Assembly (NCBI RefSeq): GCF_001280515.1
Contig: NZ_LBIQ01000028.1
Location: forward strand, 62,001 to 126,000
DNA from: Mangrovimonas sp. ST2L15
GTDB lineage: Bacteria; Bacteroidota; Bacteroidia; Flavobacteriales; Flavobacteriaceae
Reading direction: 5' to 3'
DNA length: 64,000 bases
Below are positions 8,670-19,067 of this stretch, one piece after another. A program made the translations under genes and the position numbers. The notes beneath the pieces were generated by a model. It was not told where the DNA came from, did no database searches, and was given only the letters and a program-made list of their open reading frames with translations. Within the stretch, counting starts at the first letter, position 1; each line of letters begins with the position of its first letter.

Positions 8670-11282
8670 CTAATCCAAATACGTCTTGGCCTGATCCAAA
8701 GCCTCTTTGATCCCCGCCGGGTTTTTACCTCCTGCTGTAGCAAAGAATGGCTGTCCGCCACCGCCTCCTTGAATGTACTTTCCTAGCTCCCTGACAATAG
8801 TTCCTGCATTCAAACCTTTATCTGCTACCAACTCTTTAGAAATATAGCATGACAACATCGCTTTTCCATTTTGCTCGGTACCAAATAACAAGAATAGATT
8901 GTCCATTTGTCCGCCTAATTCAAAACTTAAATCCTTGATTCCGGCAGCATCCAAATCCACTTGTTTGGCTAAGAACTGTACTCCATTCACTTCGGTGATT
9001 TCCTGTTGCAAGTCTCCTTTCAAGTTTTTGGCCTTTTCTTTCAACAAGTTTTCTATTTCTTTCTTAAGCGCATTGTTTTCTTCTTGAAGCTCTTGAACCA
9101 CAGTTACAGGATCTTTAGGACTTTTTAGTAACTCCTTTAATGATTGATAGTCTCTATCTATTTCTATAAAATAATCCCCAACCTCAGCATTTGTAATAGC
9201 TTCAATCCTTCTAATTCCTGATGCTACAGCGCTTTCAGAAACAATCTTAAAGTACCAAATTTTACCCGTTTCCCGCACATGGGTTCCCCCACAAAGTTCT
9301 ATTGAATTCCCGAATCTTATGGTACGTACACTATCGCCATATTTCTCTCCAAATAAAGCCATGGCTCCTTCATTAATAGCCTCTTGAATAGGAATATTAC
9401 GTTGTTCTTGTAATGGAATATTTTCTCTTATTCGAGCATTAACGAAATCTTCTATTTGCTGTAATTGATCCTTCTCGACCTTTGAAAAGTGTGAAAAATC
9501 AAAACGCAAACCTTTTGCTTTCACCAAAGACCCTTTTTGCTCCACATGAGTCCCAAGAATACTTCTCAAAGCTTGATGTAATAAATGTGTCGCTGTATGA
9601 TTAGAAGCCGTTAAGTTCCTTGCTTCCTCGTTAACCACAGCTTTAAAAGTTTCTTCTATATTCTTTGGTAAGTTCTTTACAAAATGAATAATGACATTGT
9701 TTTCCTTTTTTGTATCTAAAATATAAACCACATCACCATTAGAACTTTCTATATGCCCTCTATCTCCTATTTGTCCACCACCTTCTGGATAGAAAGGTGT
9801 CAGGTTGAAAACCAATTGATATTGCTCTCCATCTTTCTTTGTAGTCACTTTTCGGTAACGAGTAATGCGAACATCCACCTGTAATCGGTCATACCCTACA
9901 AATTCTTCCACATCATCGTCTTTCAAAATGACCCAGTCTGAAGTTTCTGAAGCAGAAGCTTGTCTAGATCGGTCCTTTTGTTTTTGCATCTCTGCTTGAA
10001 AAGCCTCTACATCTACTTGATATCCTTTTTCACGAGCAATTAATTGGGTTAAATCCAAAGGAAATCCATAGGTATCGTACAATTCGAAAGCTTTTTTACC
10101 AGAAATTGTTTTTTCCTTTGAAATTTCAATAACTCCCGCCAATAATAACAATCCTTGATCTAAGGTTCTCAAAAAGGATTGCTCCTCTTCTCGTATGACA
10201 TTTTCTATTAATACACGCTGCTTTCTGATTTCGGGGAAAGCCTCCCCCATTTGATTTGAAAGCGTTTCTATTAGCTTATAGATAAATGGTTCTTTTTGAT
10301 CTAAAAAGGTGAAGCTATATCGAATGGCTCTTCTAAGGATTCTTCTTATGACATATCCAGCTCCAGTATTACTTGGCAATTGTCCGTCTGCAATCGAAAA
10401 AGCAACAGCTCTCACATGATCTGCTATAACCCGAACTGCTACATCAATTTTTTCATCCTTACCATAATTCACTCTAGAAATAGTTTCTATCTCTCTAATT
10501 ATCGGAGTAAAAACATCGGTATCATAGTTACTTTGTTTTCCTTGCAACACCATACATAAGCGCTCAAATCCCATACCGGTATCAATATGCCTATTTGGTA
10601 AATTTTCCAAAGAGCCATTGGCTTTTCGGTTGTACTGCATGAATACCAAATTCCAAATTTCTACCACTTGTGGGTGGTCTTGATTCACCAATTCTCTTCC
10701 AGATTTTTGAGCCTTTTCTTCGGCAGAACGAATATCTACATGAATCTCACTACAAGGACCACAAGGACCTTGATCTCCCATTTCCCAAAAATTGTCTTTC
10801 TTATTTCCTAACAGGATTCTGTCTTCAGGTATGATAGCCTTCCACAAATCATAGGCCTCTTGATCCATAGGGATGCCTTCAGCTTCATTTCCTTCAAAAA
10901 CAGTAACGTAAAGAATCTCTTTATCTATCTTGTAAACTTCGGTTAATAATTCCCAAGCCCAAGCAATAGCCTCTTTTTTAAAATAATCTCCAAAACTCCA
11001 ATTCCCCAACATCTCAAAAAGCGTATGGTGATAAGTGTCATACCCTACTTCTTCCAGGTCGTTGTGTTTTCCTGAAACTCTTAGACATTTCTGGGAATCG
11101 GCAATTCGGCTACTTTTGGGTTCTGTATTGCCTAAGAAGTATTCCTTAAAAGGAGCCATTCCCGAATTGACAAACATTAAGGTAGGATCATCCTTTAAAA
11201 CCATCGGAGCCGATGGTACAATTAGGTGACTTTTATTCTCAAAAAAGTTTAAAAAAGTAGAGCGAATCTCTTGCGATTTCAT
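8670..11282 (-). CDS. alaS: Alanine--tRNA ligase
   Basis: Full-length alanyl-tRNA synthetase of 870 residues. The N-terminus ([20 protein letters not shown]) is the class II catalytic domain with motif 2-type sequence ([13 protein letters not shown]). The central part contains the editing domain with [11 protein letters not shown] and the zinc-binding CGGTH at about residue 663. The C-terminal domain carries coiled-coil ([19 protein letters not shown]) and ends with [14 protein letters not shown]. It charges tRNA-Ala and clears mischarged Ser/Gly. The gene is divergent from the M23 peptidase gene across a 130-base spacer. Confidence 0.98.
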   Translation of the reverse strand: MKSQEIRSTFLNFFENKSHLIVPSAPMVLKDDPTLMFVNSGMAPFKEYFLGNTEPKSSRIADSQKCLRVSGKHNDLEEVGYDTYHHTLFEMLGNWSFGDYFKKEAIAWAWELLTEVYKIDKEILYVTVFEGNEAEGIPMDQEAYDLWKAIIPEDRILLGNKKDNFWEMGDQGPCGPCSEIHVDIRSAEEKAQKSGRELVNQDHPQVVEIWNLVFMQYNRKANGSLENLPNRHIDTGMGFERLCMVLQGKQSNYDTDVFTPIIREIETISRVNYGKDEKIDVAVRVIADHVRAVAFSIADGQLPSNTGAGYVIRRILRRAIRYSFTFLDQKEPFIYKLIETLSNQMGEAFPEIRKQRVLIENVIREEEQSFLRTLDQGLLLLAGVIEISKEKTISGKKAFELYDTYGFPLDLTQLIAREKGYQVDVEAFQAEMQKQKDRSRQASASETSDWVILKDDDVEEFVGYDRLQVDVRITRYRKVTTKKDGEQYQLVFNLTPFYPEGGGQIGDRGHIESSNGDVVYILDTKKENNVIIHFVKNLPKNIEETFKAVVNEEARNLTASNHTATHLLHQALRSILGTHVEQKGSLVKAKGLRFDFSHFSKVEKDQLQQIEDFVNARIRENIPLQEQRNIPIQEAINEGAMALFGEKYGDSVRTIRFGNSIELCGGTHVRETGKIWYFKIVSESAVASGIRRIEAITNAEVGDYFIEIDRDYQSLKELLKSPKDPVTVVQELQEENNALKKEIENLLKEKAKNLKGDLQQEITEVNGVQFLAKQVDLDAAGIKDLSFELGGQMDNLFLLFGTEQNGKAMLSCYISKELVADKGLNAGTIVRELGKYIQGGGGGQPFFATAGGKNPAGIKEALDQAKTYLD

Positions 11283-11412
11283 AGAGTTGGAAATTCTCGT
11301 TGCTGTTAAAATTATATTAATTGCGAAACAATTTTTATCTTTGTTCGTTTCGCTTTAAAATCAATCTATTTAAATGATTTTTACTAATTGCAAAAATAGC
11401 ATAATTTAAGTA

Positions 11413-12384
11413 ATGAGTAAGGTAAAATATTATTACGATCCAGAAACCCTTTCATACCGAAAAATAGAGCGCAAAAAAAGAAGGACCTTTAAGTATATTT
11501 CTGTTTTTTTATTGGCCTCTGCCCTCTTTGGTTTTTTGTCAGTATTTATTTCAAGCCAGTATATCGAATCTCCTAAGGAGCGTGCTCTAAAACGTGAATT
11601 GTCAAATCTTCAATTGCAATACCAGTTAATCAACAAAAAGATGAATGAGGCCGAAGCCGTTTTATCAAGTATTGAAGATCGAGACAACAACATATACCGC
11701 TTATATTTTGAGGCCAATCCTATTCCAGAAGAACAACGTAGAGCTGGTTTTGGGGGTATCAATCGCTATAAAGACCTAGAAGGTTTTAACAATTCCAAAT
11801 TGATCATTGAAACCAACAAGCGTTTGGACATCCTTCAAAAACAGATTGTGGTTCAGTCCAAATCTCTTGATGAAATAGCTAAATTGGCTGAAGAAAAAGA
11901 AAAATTACTCGCAGCCATTCCTGCCATTCAACCTGTAAGAAATGAAGATTTACGCCGTATGGCTTCTGGTTATGGCGTGCGTTCTGACCCTTTTACAAAA
12001 GCAAGAAAAATGCACTGGGGCATGGACTTTTCAGCTCCTAGGGGAACGCCCATTTACGCCACAGGAGACGGTGTTGTAACACGTGCTGACAATAGAGCTA
12101 CAGGTTATGGGAATCACATAGAAATTGATCATGGTTATGGCTATGTGACCATCTATGGGCACCTTTACAAATACAACGTCAAGAAAAATCAAAAAGTGAA
12201 ACGTGGTGATTTGATAGGTTTTGTTGGAAGTACTGGTAGATCTGAAGCACCACACCTCCATTATGAAGTCCATAAAGACGGCGAACGCATCAACCCCATC
12301 AATTTTTACTACGGAAGTTTAACTGCCGAGGAGTTTGATGAATTACTGCAACATGCGAGTATGGAAAATCAATCTCTTGACTGA
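11413..12384 (+). CDS. M23 family metallopeptidase (LytM-type, membrane anchored)
   Basis: Protein of 323 residues: a short basic cytoplasmic tail, one membrane segment (about 27-47), a coiled-coil region (about 55-165) and a C-terminal LytM/M23 domain. The zinc ligands are present: His201 and Asp205 in HWGMDF, and His281/His283 in HLHYEVH, so it should be an active endopeptidase on peptidoglycan cross-links rather than a degenerate activator. Its last base is shared with the ATG of the MerR gene (overlap by one base), which implies co-translation. It probably acts in the periplasm in cell-wall remodelling. Confidence 0.92.
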   Translation: MSKVKYYYDPETLSYRKIERKKRRTFKYISVFLLASALFGFLSVFISSQYIESPKERALKRELSNLQLQYQLINKKMNEAEAVLSSIEDRDNNIYRLYFEANPIPEEQRRAGFGGINRYKDLEGFNNSKLIIETNKRLDILQKQIVVQSKSLDEIAKLAEEKEKLLAAIPAIQPVRNEDLRRMASGYGVRSDPFTKARKMHWGMDFSAPRGTPIYATGDGVVTRADNRATGYGNHIEIDHGYGYVTIYGHLYKYNVKKNQKVKRGDLIGFVGSTGRSEAPHLHYEVHKDGERINPINFYYGSLTAEEFDELLQHASMENQSLD

Positions 12385-12713
12385 TGCACATCAATTTGCC
12401 CGAAAAACGATATTACACAATTGGCGAAGTGGCCAAAGCTTTTAATGTCAATACGTCATTGATTCGTTTTTGGGAAAAAGAATTTGATGTTTTAAAACCT
12501 AAAAAAAACGCCAAGGGAAACCGAAAATTCACACCAGAAGACATTAAAAACCTTCAGTTCATTTATCATTTGGTAAAAGAACGTGGCTTTACGCTAGAAG
12601 GTGCCAAAACACATCTTAAAGAGGAAAAGAAAAAATCCCTTAGTAATTTTGAAATAATTAGTAAATTAGAAAGTATTAAATCTCAGCTCATTAAAATTAA
12701 AGAACAGCTGTAA
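12384..12713 (+). CDS. MerR family transcriptional regulator
   Basis: Small regulator of 109 residues. The N-terminal winged-helix HTH is typical of MerR (YYTIGEVAKAFNVNTSLIRFWEKEFDVL and NRKFTPEDIKNLQFIYHLVKERGFTLEGAK), followed by a short coiled-coil dimerisation helix. There is no C-terminal effector domain and no metal-binding cysteines, so it may respond to nothing soluble or to a partner protein. The start codon overlaps the stop of the M23 peptidase gene by one base; this M23-MerR pairing is common in flavobacteria. Targets unknown. Confidence 0.88.
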   Translation: MHINLPEKRYYTIGEVAKAFNVNTSLIRFWEKEFDVLKPKKNAKGNRKFTPEDIKNLQFIYHLVKERGFTLEGAKTHLKEEKKKSLSNFEIISKLESIKSQLIKIKEQL

Positions 12714-12788
12714 CAATTTTCTAAATCAAGCTACAAATTATTTGTATTAATCATCATAACATTTTAAAACTTTAAACACGTCACTATT

Positions 12789-13388
12789 ATGAAAAAATGG
12801 CTTATACCCTTAATTATTATCCTTGTTGTAGGATTTGGAGTTTATAGGTGGGCAGTAGGATTTAACAATACCGCTGTAGAATTAAACGAAAACGTAAGCG
12901 AAGCTTGGGGTAATGTTCAAACCTCGTATCAAAGAAGAAATGATTTGATTGGCAATTTAGTAAACACAGTAAAAGGAGCTGCTGATTTTGAACGCACTAC
13001 TTTAACCGAAGTGATTGAAGCCCGTTCTAAAGCAACGCAAACGACTATTGATCCTTCTAATATCACACCAGAACAATTAAAACAATTCAACGAGGCTCAA
13101 GGTGGCTTGAGCAGTGCCTTATCAAGGTTATTGGTAACCGTAGAGAAATATCCAGATCTTAAGGCCAATCAAAATTTCTTAAAGCTTCAAGACGAATTGA
13201 CCAGTACGGAAAATACGATTCAAACTGCGAGAACACGTTATAATGAGGCTATAAAACCTTACAACAACCATGTTAAGAAGTTTCCAAACTCCATTCTGGC
13301 AGGTATTTTTGGCTTTGAAGGCAAGCCCTATTTTGATGCTGAAGCAGGAGCTGAAAAGCCGGTTGAAGTTGATTTCCAATTTGATTAA
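12789..13388 (+). CDS. lemA: LemA family protein
   Basis: Protein of 199 residues with an N-terminal membrane anchor (about 4-24) followed by the long helical LemA domain: NENVSEAWGNVQTSYQRRNDLIGNLVNTVKG, VIEARSKA, and YNEAIKPYNNHVKKFPNSILAGIFGF near the end. The N-terminus is probably outside and tiny, with the helical bundle on the other face. Function is poorly defined in the family. It is the first gene of a three-gene unit with two TPM-domain genes (5-base gap, then a 4-base overlap), the conserved LemA-TPM arrangement of Bacteroidota. Confidence 0.93.
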   Translation: MKKWLIPLIIILVVGFGVYRWAVGFNNTAVELNENVSEAWGNVQTSYQRRNDLIGNLVNTVKGAADFERTTLTEVIEARSKATQTTIDPSNITPEQLKQFNEAQGGLSSALSRLLVTVEKYPDLKANQNFLKLQDELTSTENTIQTARTRYNEAIKPYNNHVKKFPNSILAGIFGFEGKPYFDAEAGAEKPVEVDFQFD

Positions 13389-13393
13389 ACATT

Positions 13394-13840
13394 ATGTCCA
13401 ACATTGAAGACTTTTTAACTTCTGAAGAAGAGCAGGAAATTATTGAAGCCATTAGGATTGCAGAAAAAAATACTTCTGGCGAGATAAGGGTTCACATTGA
13501 AAGAGAAGCAAAAAAAGACACCTTTGAAAGAGCCTTGGAGGTTTTTCATTTATTAAAAATGGATAACACCAAACAGCAAAATGGCGTACTTATTTATGTC
13601 GCAGTTGATGACCACTCGTTTGTCATTTATGGAGATAAAGGCATTAATGAGGTGGTAGAACATGATTTTTGGGAGACCACCAAAAATGCCATCCAAGCTC
13701 AATTTAAAAAAGGACATTTTAAACAAGGACTTATTGATGGTATCCTCAAAGCTGGAAAGGAACTGGAATCCTTTTTCCCTTGGGATGCCAATGATATAAA
13801 CGAATTACCAGACGATATTTCAAAAGGTTCCATTTCATGA
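13394..13840 (+). CDS. TPM domain-containing protein (soluble)
   Basis: Protein of 148 residues consisting of a single TPM domain (TLP18.3/Psb32/MOLO-1): SGEIRVHIEREAKKD, NGVLIYVAVDDHSFVIYGDKGIN and HFKQGLIDGI are typical landmarks. There is no signal peptide or membrane segment, so it is probably cytoplasmic or attached to the inner face of the membrane through partners. It lies between lemA and a second, membrane-bound TPM gene and overlaps the latter by four bases (ATGA), so the three products are likely made together and may act together. Biochemical role unknown. Confidence 0.88.
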   Translation: MSNIEDFLTSEEEQEIIEAIRIAEKNTSGEIRVHIEREAKKDTFERALEVFHLLKMDNTKQQNGVLIYVAVDDHSFVIYGDKGINEVVEHDFWETTKNAIQAQFKKGHFKQGLIDGILKAGKELESFFPWDANDINELPDDISKGSIS

Positions 13841-14664
13841 TTATAAACAAACAAGGCAATAAACTATGGGGTTTCAAACACCTCTGGACCTTATTGTCCC
13901 TATTACTTTTAACCTCAGTATCTCAAGCACAATTTGATATTCCGCCTGTTCCTAAGGAGCAGACCAGTGTTTACGACTATATTAACTTGTTGAATAGCTC
14001 TCAAAAAAGCAATCTTGAAAACAAGTTGATAAAATACTCTGACACTACTTCAACGCAAATTGTAGTAGCCATCATTGAGAGCACAAAAGGCGAAAACATT
14101 GGTTTACTAGCACCAAAATGGGCTCACGAATGGGGAGTTGGACAGGCCAAGGAAGATAATGGTGTTTTCATATTGCTTGCCAAAAACGACCGCAAAATAT
14201 GGATTGCCCCTGGTTATGGGGTAGAACATAAATTAACGGCAGGTATTAATGGTGAGTTAATCAGAAATATTATTATCCCAGAGTTTAAAAAAGGAGATTT
14301 TTATGGTGGCCTAGACAAAGGAACCGATGCTATTTTTAAAGTATTGGAAGGTACTTATAAAGGAACTCGCAAATCCTCGCAAGCCGATGAGTTTCCAATA
14401 GGCCCCATCATTATTCTCATCTTTTTCCTTATTGTCTTTATCATTGCCCTATCAAAAAATAAACGAGGCGGTGGTGGCTCAGGCGGAAGACGCTCTAGCG
14501 GCTTTGATATTTGGGACGCCATTATATTAAGCAATATGGGAAGAGGTGGTTACGGCAGATCCTCTGGTGGCTTTGGTGGCGGAGGAAGCTTCGGAGGTGG
14601 CGGCTTTGGCGGTGGCTTTGGAGGCGGCGGCTTTAGCGGCGGTGGTGCTGGAGGAAGTTGGTAA
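13837..14664 (+). CDS. TPM domain-containing membrane protein with glycine-rich tail
   Basis: Protein of 275 residues with an N-terminal hydrophobic signal (about 15-30, ending SVSQAQ), an extracytoplasmic TPM domain (about 40-165: QIVVAIIESTKGENIG, DNGVFILLAKNDRKIWIAPGYG), a membrane segment (about 188-205) and a C-terminal tail of Gly/Ser/Phe repeats (GGGGSGG, GGGFGGG; about 209-275). This is the classical YgcG-like architecture paired with LemA. The Gly-rich tail is low complexity and probably disordered. It is the last gene of the lemA unit and ends just before a bidirectional terminator. Confidence 0.9.
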   Translation: MIINKQGNKLWGFKHLWTLLSLLLLTSVSQAQFDIPPVPKEQTSVYDYINLLNSSQKSNLENKLIKYSDTTSTQIVVAIIESTKGENIGLLAPKWAHEWGVGQAKEDNGVFILLAKNDRKIWIAPGYGVEHKLTAGINGELIRNIIIPEFKKGDFYGGLDKGTDAIFKVLEGTYKGTRKSSQADEFPIGPIIILIFFLIVFIIALSKNKRGGGGSGGRRSSGFDIWDAIILSNMGRGGYGRSSGGFGGGGSFGGGGFGGGFGGGGFSGGGAGGSW

Positions 14665-14681
14665 ATCTTTCTTTGTAACTT

Positions 14682-14730
14682 AAAAACCAAAAAGGGGCGT
14701 CTCAAATTGAAACGCCCCTTTTTGGTTTTT
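14682..14730. terminator. Bidirectional terminator between convergent genes
   Basis: A perfect 19-bp inverted repeat (14682-14700 and 14712-14730; core AGGGGCGT/ACGCCCCT) with A- and T-rich flanks and an 11-nt loop. It separates the lemA/TPM operon (plus strand) from the outer-membrane protein gene (minus strand) and can work in both directions. Confidence 0.93.
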
Positions 14731-14747
14731 CAATTTTTGAATATTTC

Positions 14748-17555
14748 TTAGTCCATCCAGAAACCACCACGGTCATTCACTTCTCCCTTTTTACCTAAAC
14801 TATTGAACTTCCAACTAAAGCTCAACATAAAATACTGTTGTAGTACGGTACTCTGTGAATCTTGAATATAATTCTGGGTAGCCGTTCTTCTGGCATTGGT
14901 ATTTTGGTTTAACAAATCATAGACTTTAAAAGTGGCTGTAGCTTTATCTTGTAGAAAGGAATAGGCCACTGTTGTATTCCAGAACCAAGCACTTTTCTGG
15001 AAACCGGCCGAAATGTTGGGATTATAATTAAAGGTTATATCATTTCGCCATTCAAGATTCTTTGGAAGGAAAAACCCGGTTCTAATATTCAAATTGTGGT
15101 ATTGGAATCTCTGATCTTCAAATTCTTCCAAGTCGTATGAATTGTTTGTAAATGTCAACGAATACCTAGGTCGAATTTCAAATACATCTTTCCAAGTGAA
15201 CTTAAAGTTTACTTCTGGAGATAGAGACCTCACGTCACTGGCATATTGCACCCCATTATTGAAGTTGACGTTTCTAGCAAAATTTCCATTGGCACCTACC
15301 CCAAATCTCACCGTTCTTAAAGAATCTATTTTCACTTCTTTATTGTAATCCATTCCCGCATAAATTTGATAGTTCCCATCAACATTTTCATAAGTTGTTT
15401 CTCTTACAAAATTTTCATCAATGATGGTTTTGGAAACCACAGCATTATCTGTTACTCGAGCATTGACATAAGACCAAAATCCTGTATGTTTTTGAAAGTC
15501 ATAATTATTGAATCCCATGTACAATCTATGATTGTTTGACGGCTCCAAATTGGGATTACCCACAATGGTATTCAATGGGTCTGACACATTTGTAAAGGCT
15601 TGAAGCTGGAATAATTCTGGCGGATCATTATTCAGCCTATACCCCATATACATTGAGGATTTACCACTAAATCGGTAATTGGCATTGGAATATAATTGAA
15701 CCGCTTCAAAATCACGTTCTATATTAAATTGAGGTCTTAAATTATCACGGTTTTCAAGCGTTCTAAAAATATATTCGGCTCCAGCTCTAGCTGAGAATTT
15801 TTCGCCACGGTAACTCAAGGATAATCCGGGTGTACTATTTTGATCTAAATACTCAAAGTCTGTACTCAAATCTTCATTGAATTGAGAATATTCCCCCATA
15901 TCATCCAAATCATAGGTGGATTTAACATCGGTAGACTTGTTTCGATTAAACTTGTATTCCAAATTCACAAAAAACTTCTTTTCTACAATGGGAATACTAT
16001 ACCTTATTTCAGAACCCAAATTATCGGTTTCACCATTCCCATCTGTAAATTGGTTTCTTATGGTTTCATCAATTAAAATGAAGTCTGGATTATTAGGGTC
16101 CAACTCATCCGCTCCATAGACGTAGGTTTCAGAATTCAGGAAATCGTCACTATTTGATTGACCTATTTCATTGGTAATACCAACTCGTAAATACCCTCCT
16201 TTGTCAAACTTCTTGGTAATATTGATTCGGTTATTAAAGGTTTTACCATCTCTTTCCACAAAGGAATTTGTTGCCGATGTGTTAGTCAATTGTCTTTCAT
16301 CATTGAAGGAACTTTCTCCATTATCAAAGGAGGTCTTGGTTCTTGAATAACGAAACGAAGGCTGCACATTGATCAAAAATGTAGAGTCCACCTTAATATC
16401 AAATTCCAAATTTGCCGAATGGCTATCTGTGTCATTATCGCTTCTAGATCTCGAATCTGTATAGTATCTAGAATCGGGCAAAATGTTTTCACGTTGTGTG
16501 GTCGATTCATTAAAAGAGCTACTTCCCGAAAAGAAATAATCGGCCGAAACATCAGTATCCTTTCCTATTACATCCGCATAATTCATCCCTGCATTTTGGG
16601 AAGTCGTAATTCCTTGTCCGCCACCAAAAGTTCTTCCATCAATCGTAAAGGAACCGTTACTATTCCAAGACATACTGTTTCCACGACCAAACATTTTTTC
16701 AATTTCCCCAAAACTAAATCCGGGGGAATTGATGTTATTCCCTCCTGCTAAAACACTGATTCGTCTATCGTTATCAAAATAATTAAACATTCCGGCGAAT
16801 TCGTACCGCTCATCGGTACCGCCACCTGCAGACACCCTTCCAAAAACACCTTTATTGTTTTCTTCTTTAATCGTTAGGTTGATGGTTTTGTTTTCCCCAT
16901 CAGTCACTTCTCCTGTAAATGCCTCGGATTTACTTTTGGTGTCTACCACCTGAATCTTTTCAATGATATCCTTGGTTAAATTTTTGGTTGTAATACTAGG
17001 ATCATTACCGAAAAATGGCTTCCCATTAACCAATATTTTATTTACAGATTTTCCATTGACCTTAATGGTTCCATCATCCTCAACCGTCACACCTGGCAAT
17101 TGCTTCAATAAATCTTCTACCGTTGCATCTTTTTTGGTTTTAAAGGACTTCACATTAAATTCTAAAGTATCCTTCTTAATGGTCACAGGAGCCGAAGCCT
17201 TAATCACGACCTCATCCAAGGCGTCAGAACTTACTGCCATGACAATATTTTTAAGGTCAATCACCTCTTTATCCAATTTGATATTTTGATAATAGGTTTT
17301 ATAACCTACATACGAAACAAACAAATTGGCTTCCGTATCTCCCGTTTTCTCCTGTAGGGAGAATCGACCGTCTTTATCAGAAATGGTATAGGTAATCAAA
17401 GAGCTGTCCTTAACTCTTTGTAAATAAACAGTAGCCGATTCTAAGGGTGATTGATCTTCTTCTGCAACTAGTTTTCCAGAAATTTTAAATGGATTGGTTT
17501 GGGCAATAGAAGTTAAGGCATAGAAACATGCCATGAACACAAGGAATTTCTTCAT
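14748..17555 (-). CDS. Outer-membrane beta-barrel protein, TonB-receptor-like, with carboxypeptidase-like N-terminal domain
   Basis: Protein of 935 residues. It has a signal peptide (1-18, ending SIAQ) and a CarboxypepD_reg-like beta-sandwich (about 23-115: ISGKLVAEEDQSPLESATVYLQ, GRFSLQEKTG). A plug-like domain follows (about 125-215: TVEDLLKQLPGVTVEDDGTIKVNGK, ILVNGKPFFGNDP), and then a long barrel ending in SFSWKFNS near the C-terminus. This layout is the OMP_b-brl_3 / TonB-dependent receptor-like family of Bacteroidota. There is no SusD partner next to it, so it is not a polysaccharide-utilisation locus. Ligand unknown; a peptide or metal role is only a guess. Confidence 0.88.
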   Translation of the reverse strand: MKKFLVFMACFYALTSIAQTNPFKISGKLVAEEDQSPLESATVYLQRVKDSSLITYTISDKDGRFSLQEKTGDTEANLFVSYVGYKTYYQNIKLDKEVIDLKNIVMAVSSDALDEVVIKASAPVTIKKDTLEFNVKSFKTKKDATVEDLLKQLPGVTVEDDGTIKVNGKSVNKILVNGKPFFGNDPSITTKNLTKDIIEKIQVVDTKSKSEAFTGEVTDGENKTINLTIKEENNKGVFGRVSAGGGTDERYEFAGMFNYFDNDRRISVLAGGNNINSPGFSFGEIEKMFGRGNSMSWNSNGSFTIDGRTFGGGQGITTSQNAGMNYADVIGKDTDVSADYFFSGSSSFNESTTQRENILPDSRYYTDSRSRSDNDTDSHSANLEFDIKVDSTFLINVQPSFRYSRTKTSFDNGESSFNDERQLTNTSATNSFVERDGKTFNNRINITKKFDKGGYLRVGITNEIGQSNSDDFLNSETYVYGADELDPNNPDFILIDETIRNQFTDGNGETDNLGSEIRYSIPIVEKKFFVNLEYKFNRNKSTDVKSTYDLDDMGEYSQFNEDLSTDFEYLDQNSTPGLSLSYRGEKFSARAGAEYIFRTLENRDNLRPQFNIERDFEAVQLYSNANYRFSGKSSMYMGYRLNNDPPELFQLQAFTNVSDPLNTIVGNPNLEPSNNHRLYMGFNNYDFQKHTGFWSYVNARVTDNAVVSKTIIDENFVRETTYENVDGNYQIYAGMDYNKEVKIDSLRTVRFGVGANGNFARNVNFNNGVQYASDVRSLSPEVNFKFTWKDVFEIRPRYSLTFTNNSYDLEEFEDQRFQYHNLNIRTGFFLPKNLEWRNDITFNYNPNISAGFQKSAWFWNTTVAYSFLQDKATATFKVYDLLNQNTNARRTATQNYIQDSQSTVLQQYFMLSFSWKFNSLGKKGEVNDRGGFWMD

Positions 17556-17682
17556 TGACTTTTTTTGATTGATGTTTAGCTTATTCAGTTAAGAGAACGA
17601 AAATAGCTTAGTAATCGTATGAAACTTCTTAAAAAAAACCTAAACTTTCCTTAAAATTCAATGAGTTAGCCCCTATTAAATC

Positions 17683-18987
17683 CTATTTTTTACGCATATA
17701 AACGGTTACCGGAACTCCATGAAAATCAAAATGTTCCCGCAATTTATTTTCTAAAAAGCGTTTATAAGGATCCTTTACATATTGTGGAAGGTTGCAGAAA
17801 AATGCAAATTGCGGTTGTGGTGTAGGCAATTGCGTGATAAATTTAATTTTGACGTACTTCCCTTTATATGCCGGTGGTGGATTGTTTTGAATAATAGGAA
17901 GCATAACATCATTCAACTCTCTAGTTTTTATCTTTTTGCTCCTATTTTGAAATACTTCTACAGCAGTTTCAATAGCTTTAAAAATACGCTGTTTGTTCAA
18001 TACTGAGATAAAGACAATAGGCACATCTGTAAAAGGCGCTATTTCTTGTCTTATTTGCTTTTCAAAATCTTTAAGGGTTTTATTATCCTTTTCTACAAGG
18101 TCCCATTTATTCACCAAGATAACAATCCCTTTTCGGTTGCGTTCTGCCAACCAAAAGATGTTTTGAACTTGACCATCAAAGCCTCTTGTAGCATCCAAGA
18201 CAAGCAAGCACACATCACAGTGCTCAATAGCCCGTATACTTCGCATCACCGAATAAAACTCTAAGTCTTCTTTAACTTTTGATTTTCTTCTGATTCCGGC
18301 GGTATCCACCAAGTTGAATTCAAAACCAAAACGGTTGTATTTGGTATCTATAGAATCCCTAGTAGTTCCGGCAATATCGGTAACGATATAACGGTCTTCG
18401 CCAATTAAGGCATTAATAAAAGAAGATTTACCGGCGTTGGGACGTCCTACCACGGCAAATCGTGGCAACTCCTCTTCTTCTCTTTCTTCTTTTTCTGGCA
18501 AGGACTCAACTACAGCATCCAGTAATTCTCCAGTTCCACTTCCGTTGATACTTGCAATGGTATAATATTCTCCTAATCCTAAAGAGTAGAATTCTAAAGC
18601 ATCATGAACCCTAGCAGCATTATCTACTTTATTAATGGCTAAGAATACAGGTTTTTCTACCTTTCTTAATAATTTGGCGACGTCCTCATCCATACCAGTA
18701 ACACCAGCTTCTACGTCCACCATAAAAATGATAACATCGGCTTCATCAATAGCCAATTCTACCTGTTTATCAATCTCGGCTTCAAAAACATCATCACTAC
18801 CTACAACGTACCCTCCGGTATCTATCACAGTAAATTCCCGTCCGTTCCAATCACTTTTACCATAATGGCGATCTCTAGTCACGCCGCTTACGGCATCAAC
18901 AATGGCTTCACGACGTTTGATCAACCTATTAAAAAATGTAGACTTACCGACATTGGGACGTCCTACTATAGCAACGATACTACTCAT
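17683..18987 (-). CDS. der: Ribosome-associated GTPase Der (EngA)
   Basis: Double-GTPase of 434 residues. Two tandem G domains are visible, with G1 loops GRPNVGKST (residues 8-16) and GRPNAGKSS, each followed by switch and NKxD motifs (NKVD, NKWD). The C-terminal KH-like domain follows ([17 protein letters not shown]). Der is needed for 50S ribosome assembly. Length and domain order are normal. It is on the minus strand, divergent from a small membrane-protein gene, with a TACCTTTG -7-like box just upstream. Confidence 0.98.
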   Translation of the reverse strand: MSSIVAIVGRPNVGKSTFFNRLIKRREAIVDAVSGVTRDRHYGKSDWNGREFTVIDTGGYVVGSDDVFEAEIDKQVELAIDEADVIIFMVDVEAGVTGMDEDVAKLLRKVEKPVFLAINKVDNAARVHDALEFYSLGLGEYYTIASINGSGTGELLDAVVESLPEKEEREEEELPRFAVVGRPNAGKSSFINALIGEDRYIVTDIAGTTRDSIDTKYNRFGFEFNLVDTAGIRRKSKVKEDLEFYSVMRSIRAIEHCDVCLLVLDATRGFDGQVQNIFWLAERNRKGIVILVNKWDLVEKDNKTLKDFEKQIRQEIAPFTDVPIVFISVLNKQRIFKAIETAVEVFQNRSKKIKTRELNDVMLPIIQNNPPPAYKGKYVKIKFITQLPTPQPQFAFFCNLPQYVKDPYKRFLENKLREHFDFHGVPVTVYMRKK

Positions 18988-19004
18988 AATCTTAGAATTG
19001 TTTG

Positions 19005-19012
19005 CAAAGGTA
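19005..19012 (-). promoter_or_regulatory. Candidate -7 box of the der promoter
   Basis: On the minus strand the sequence TACCTTTG fits the Bacteroidota -7 consensus TAnnTTTG and lies 18 bases upstream of the der ATG. A convincing -33 TTG at standard spacing is not obvious. The same TACCTTTG occurs just ahead of era and the SPOUT methyltransferase gene. Confidence 0.4.
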
Positions 19013-19067
19013 GTGTTTACAATCTGAAGAAAAAATACTATTTTTCTGCAGATTATCAGCTTCTTTT

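Noticed and set aside
14460-14664. Gly-rich repeats as a DNA repeat or CRISPR-like array
   Set aside because: They encode the Gly-rich tail normal for LemA-associated TPM proteins; no direct repeats with unique spacers occur anywhere in the window.
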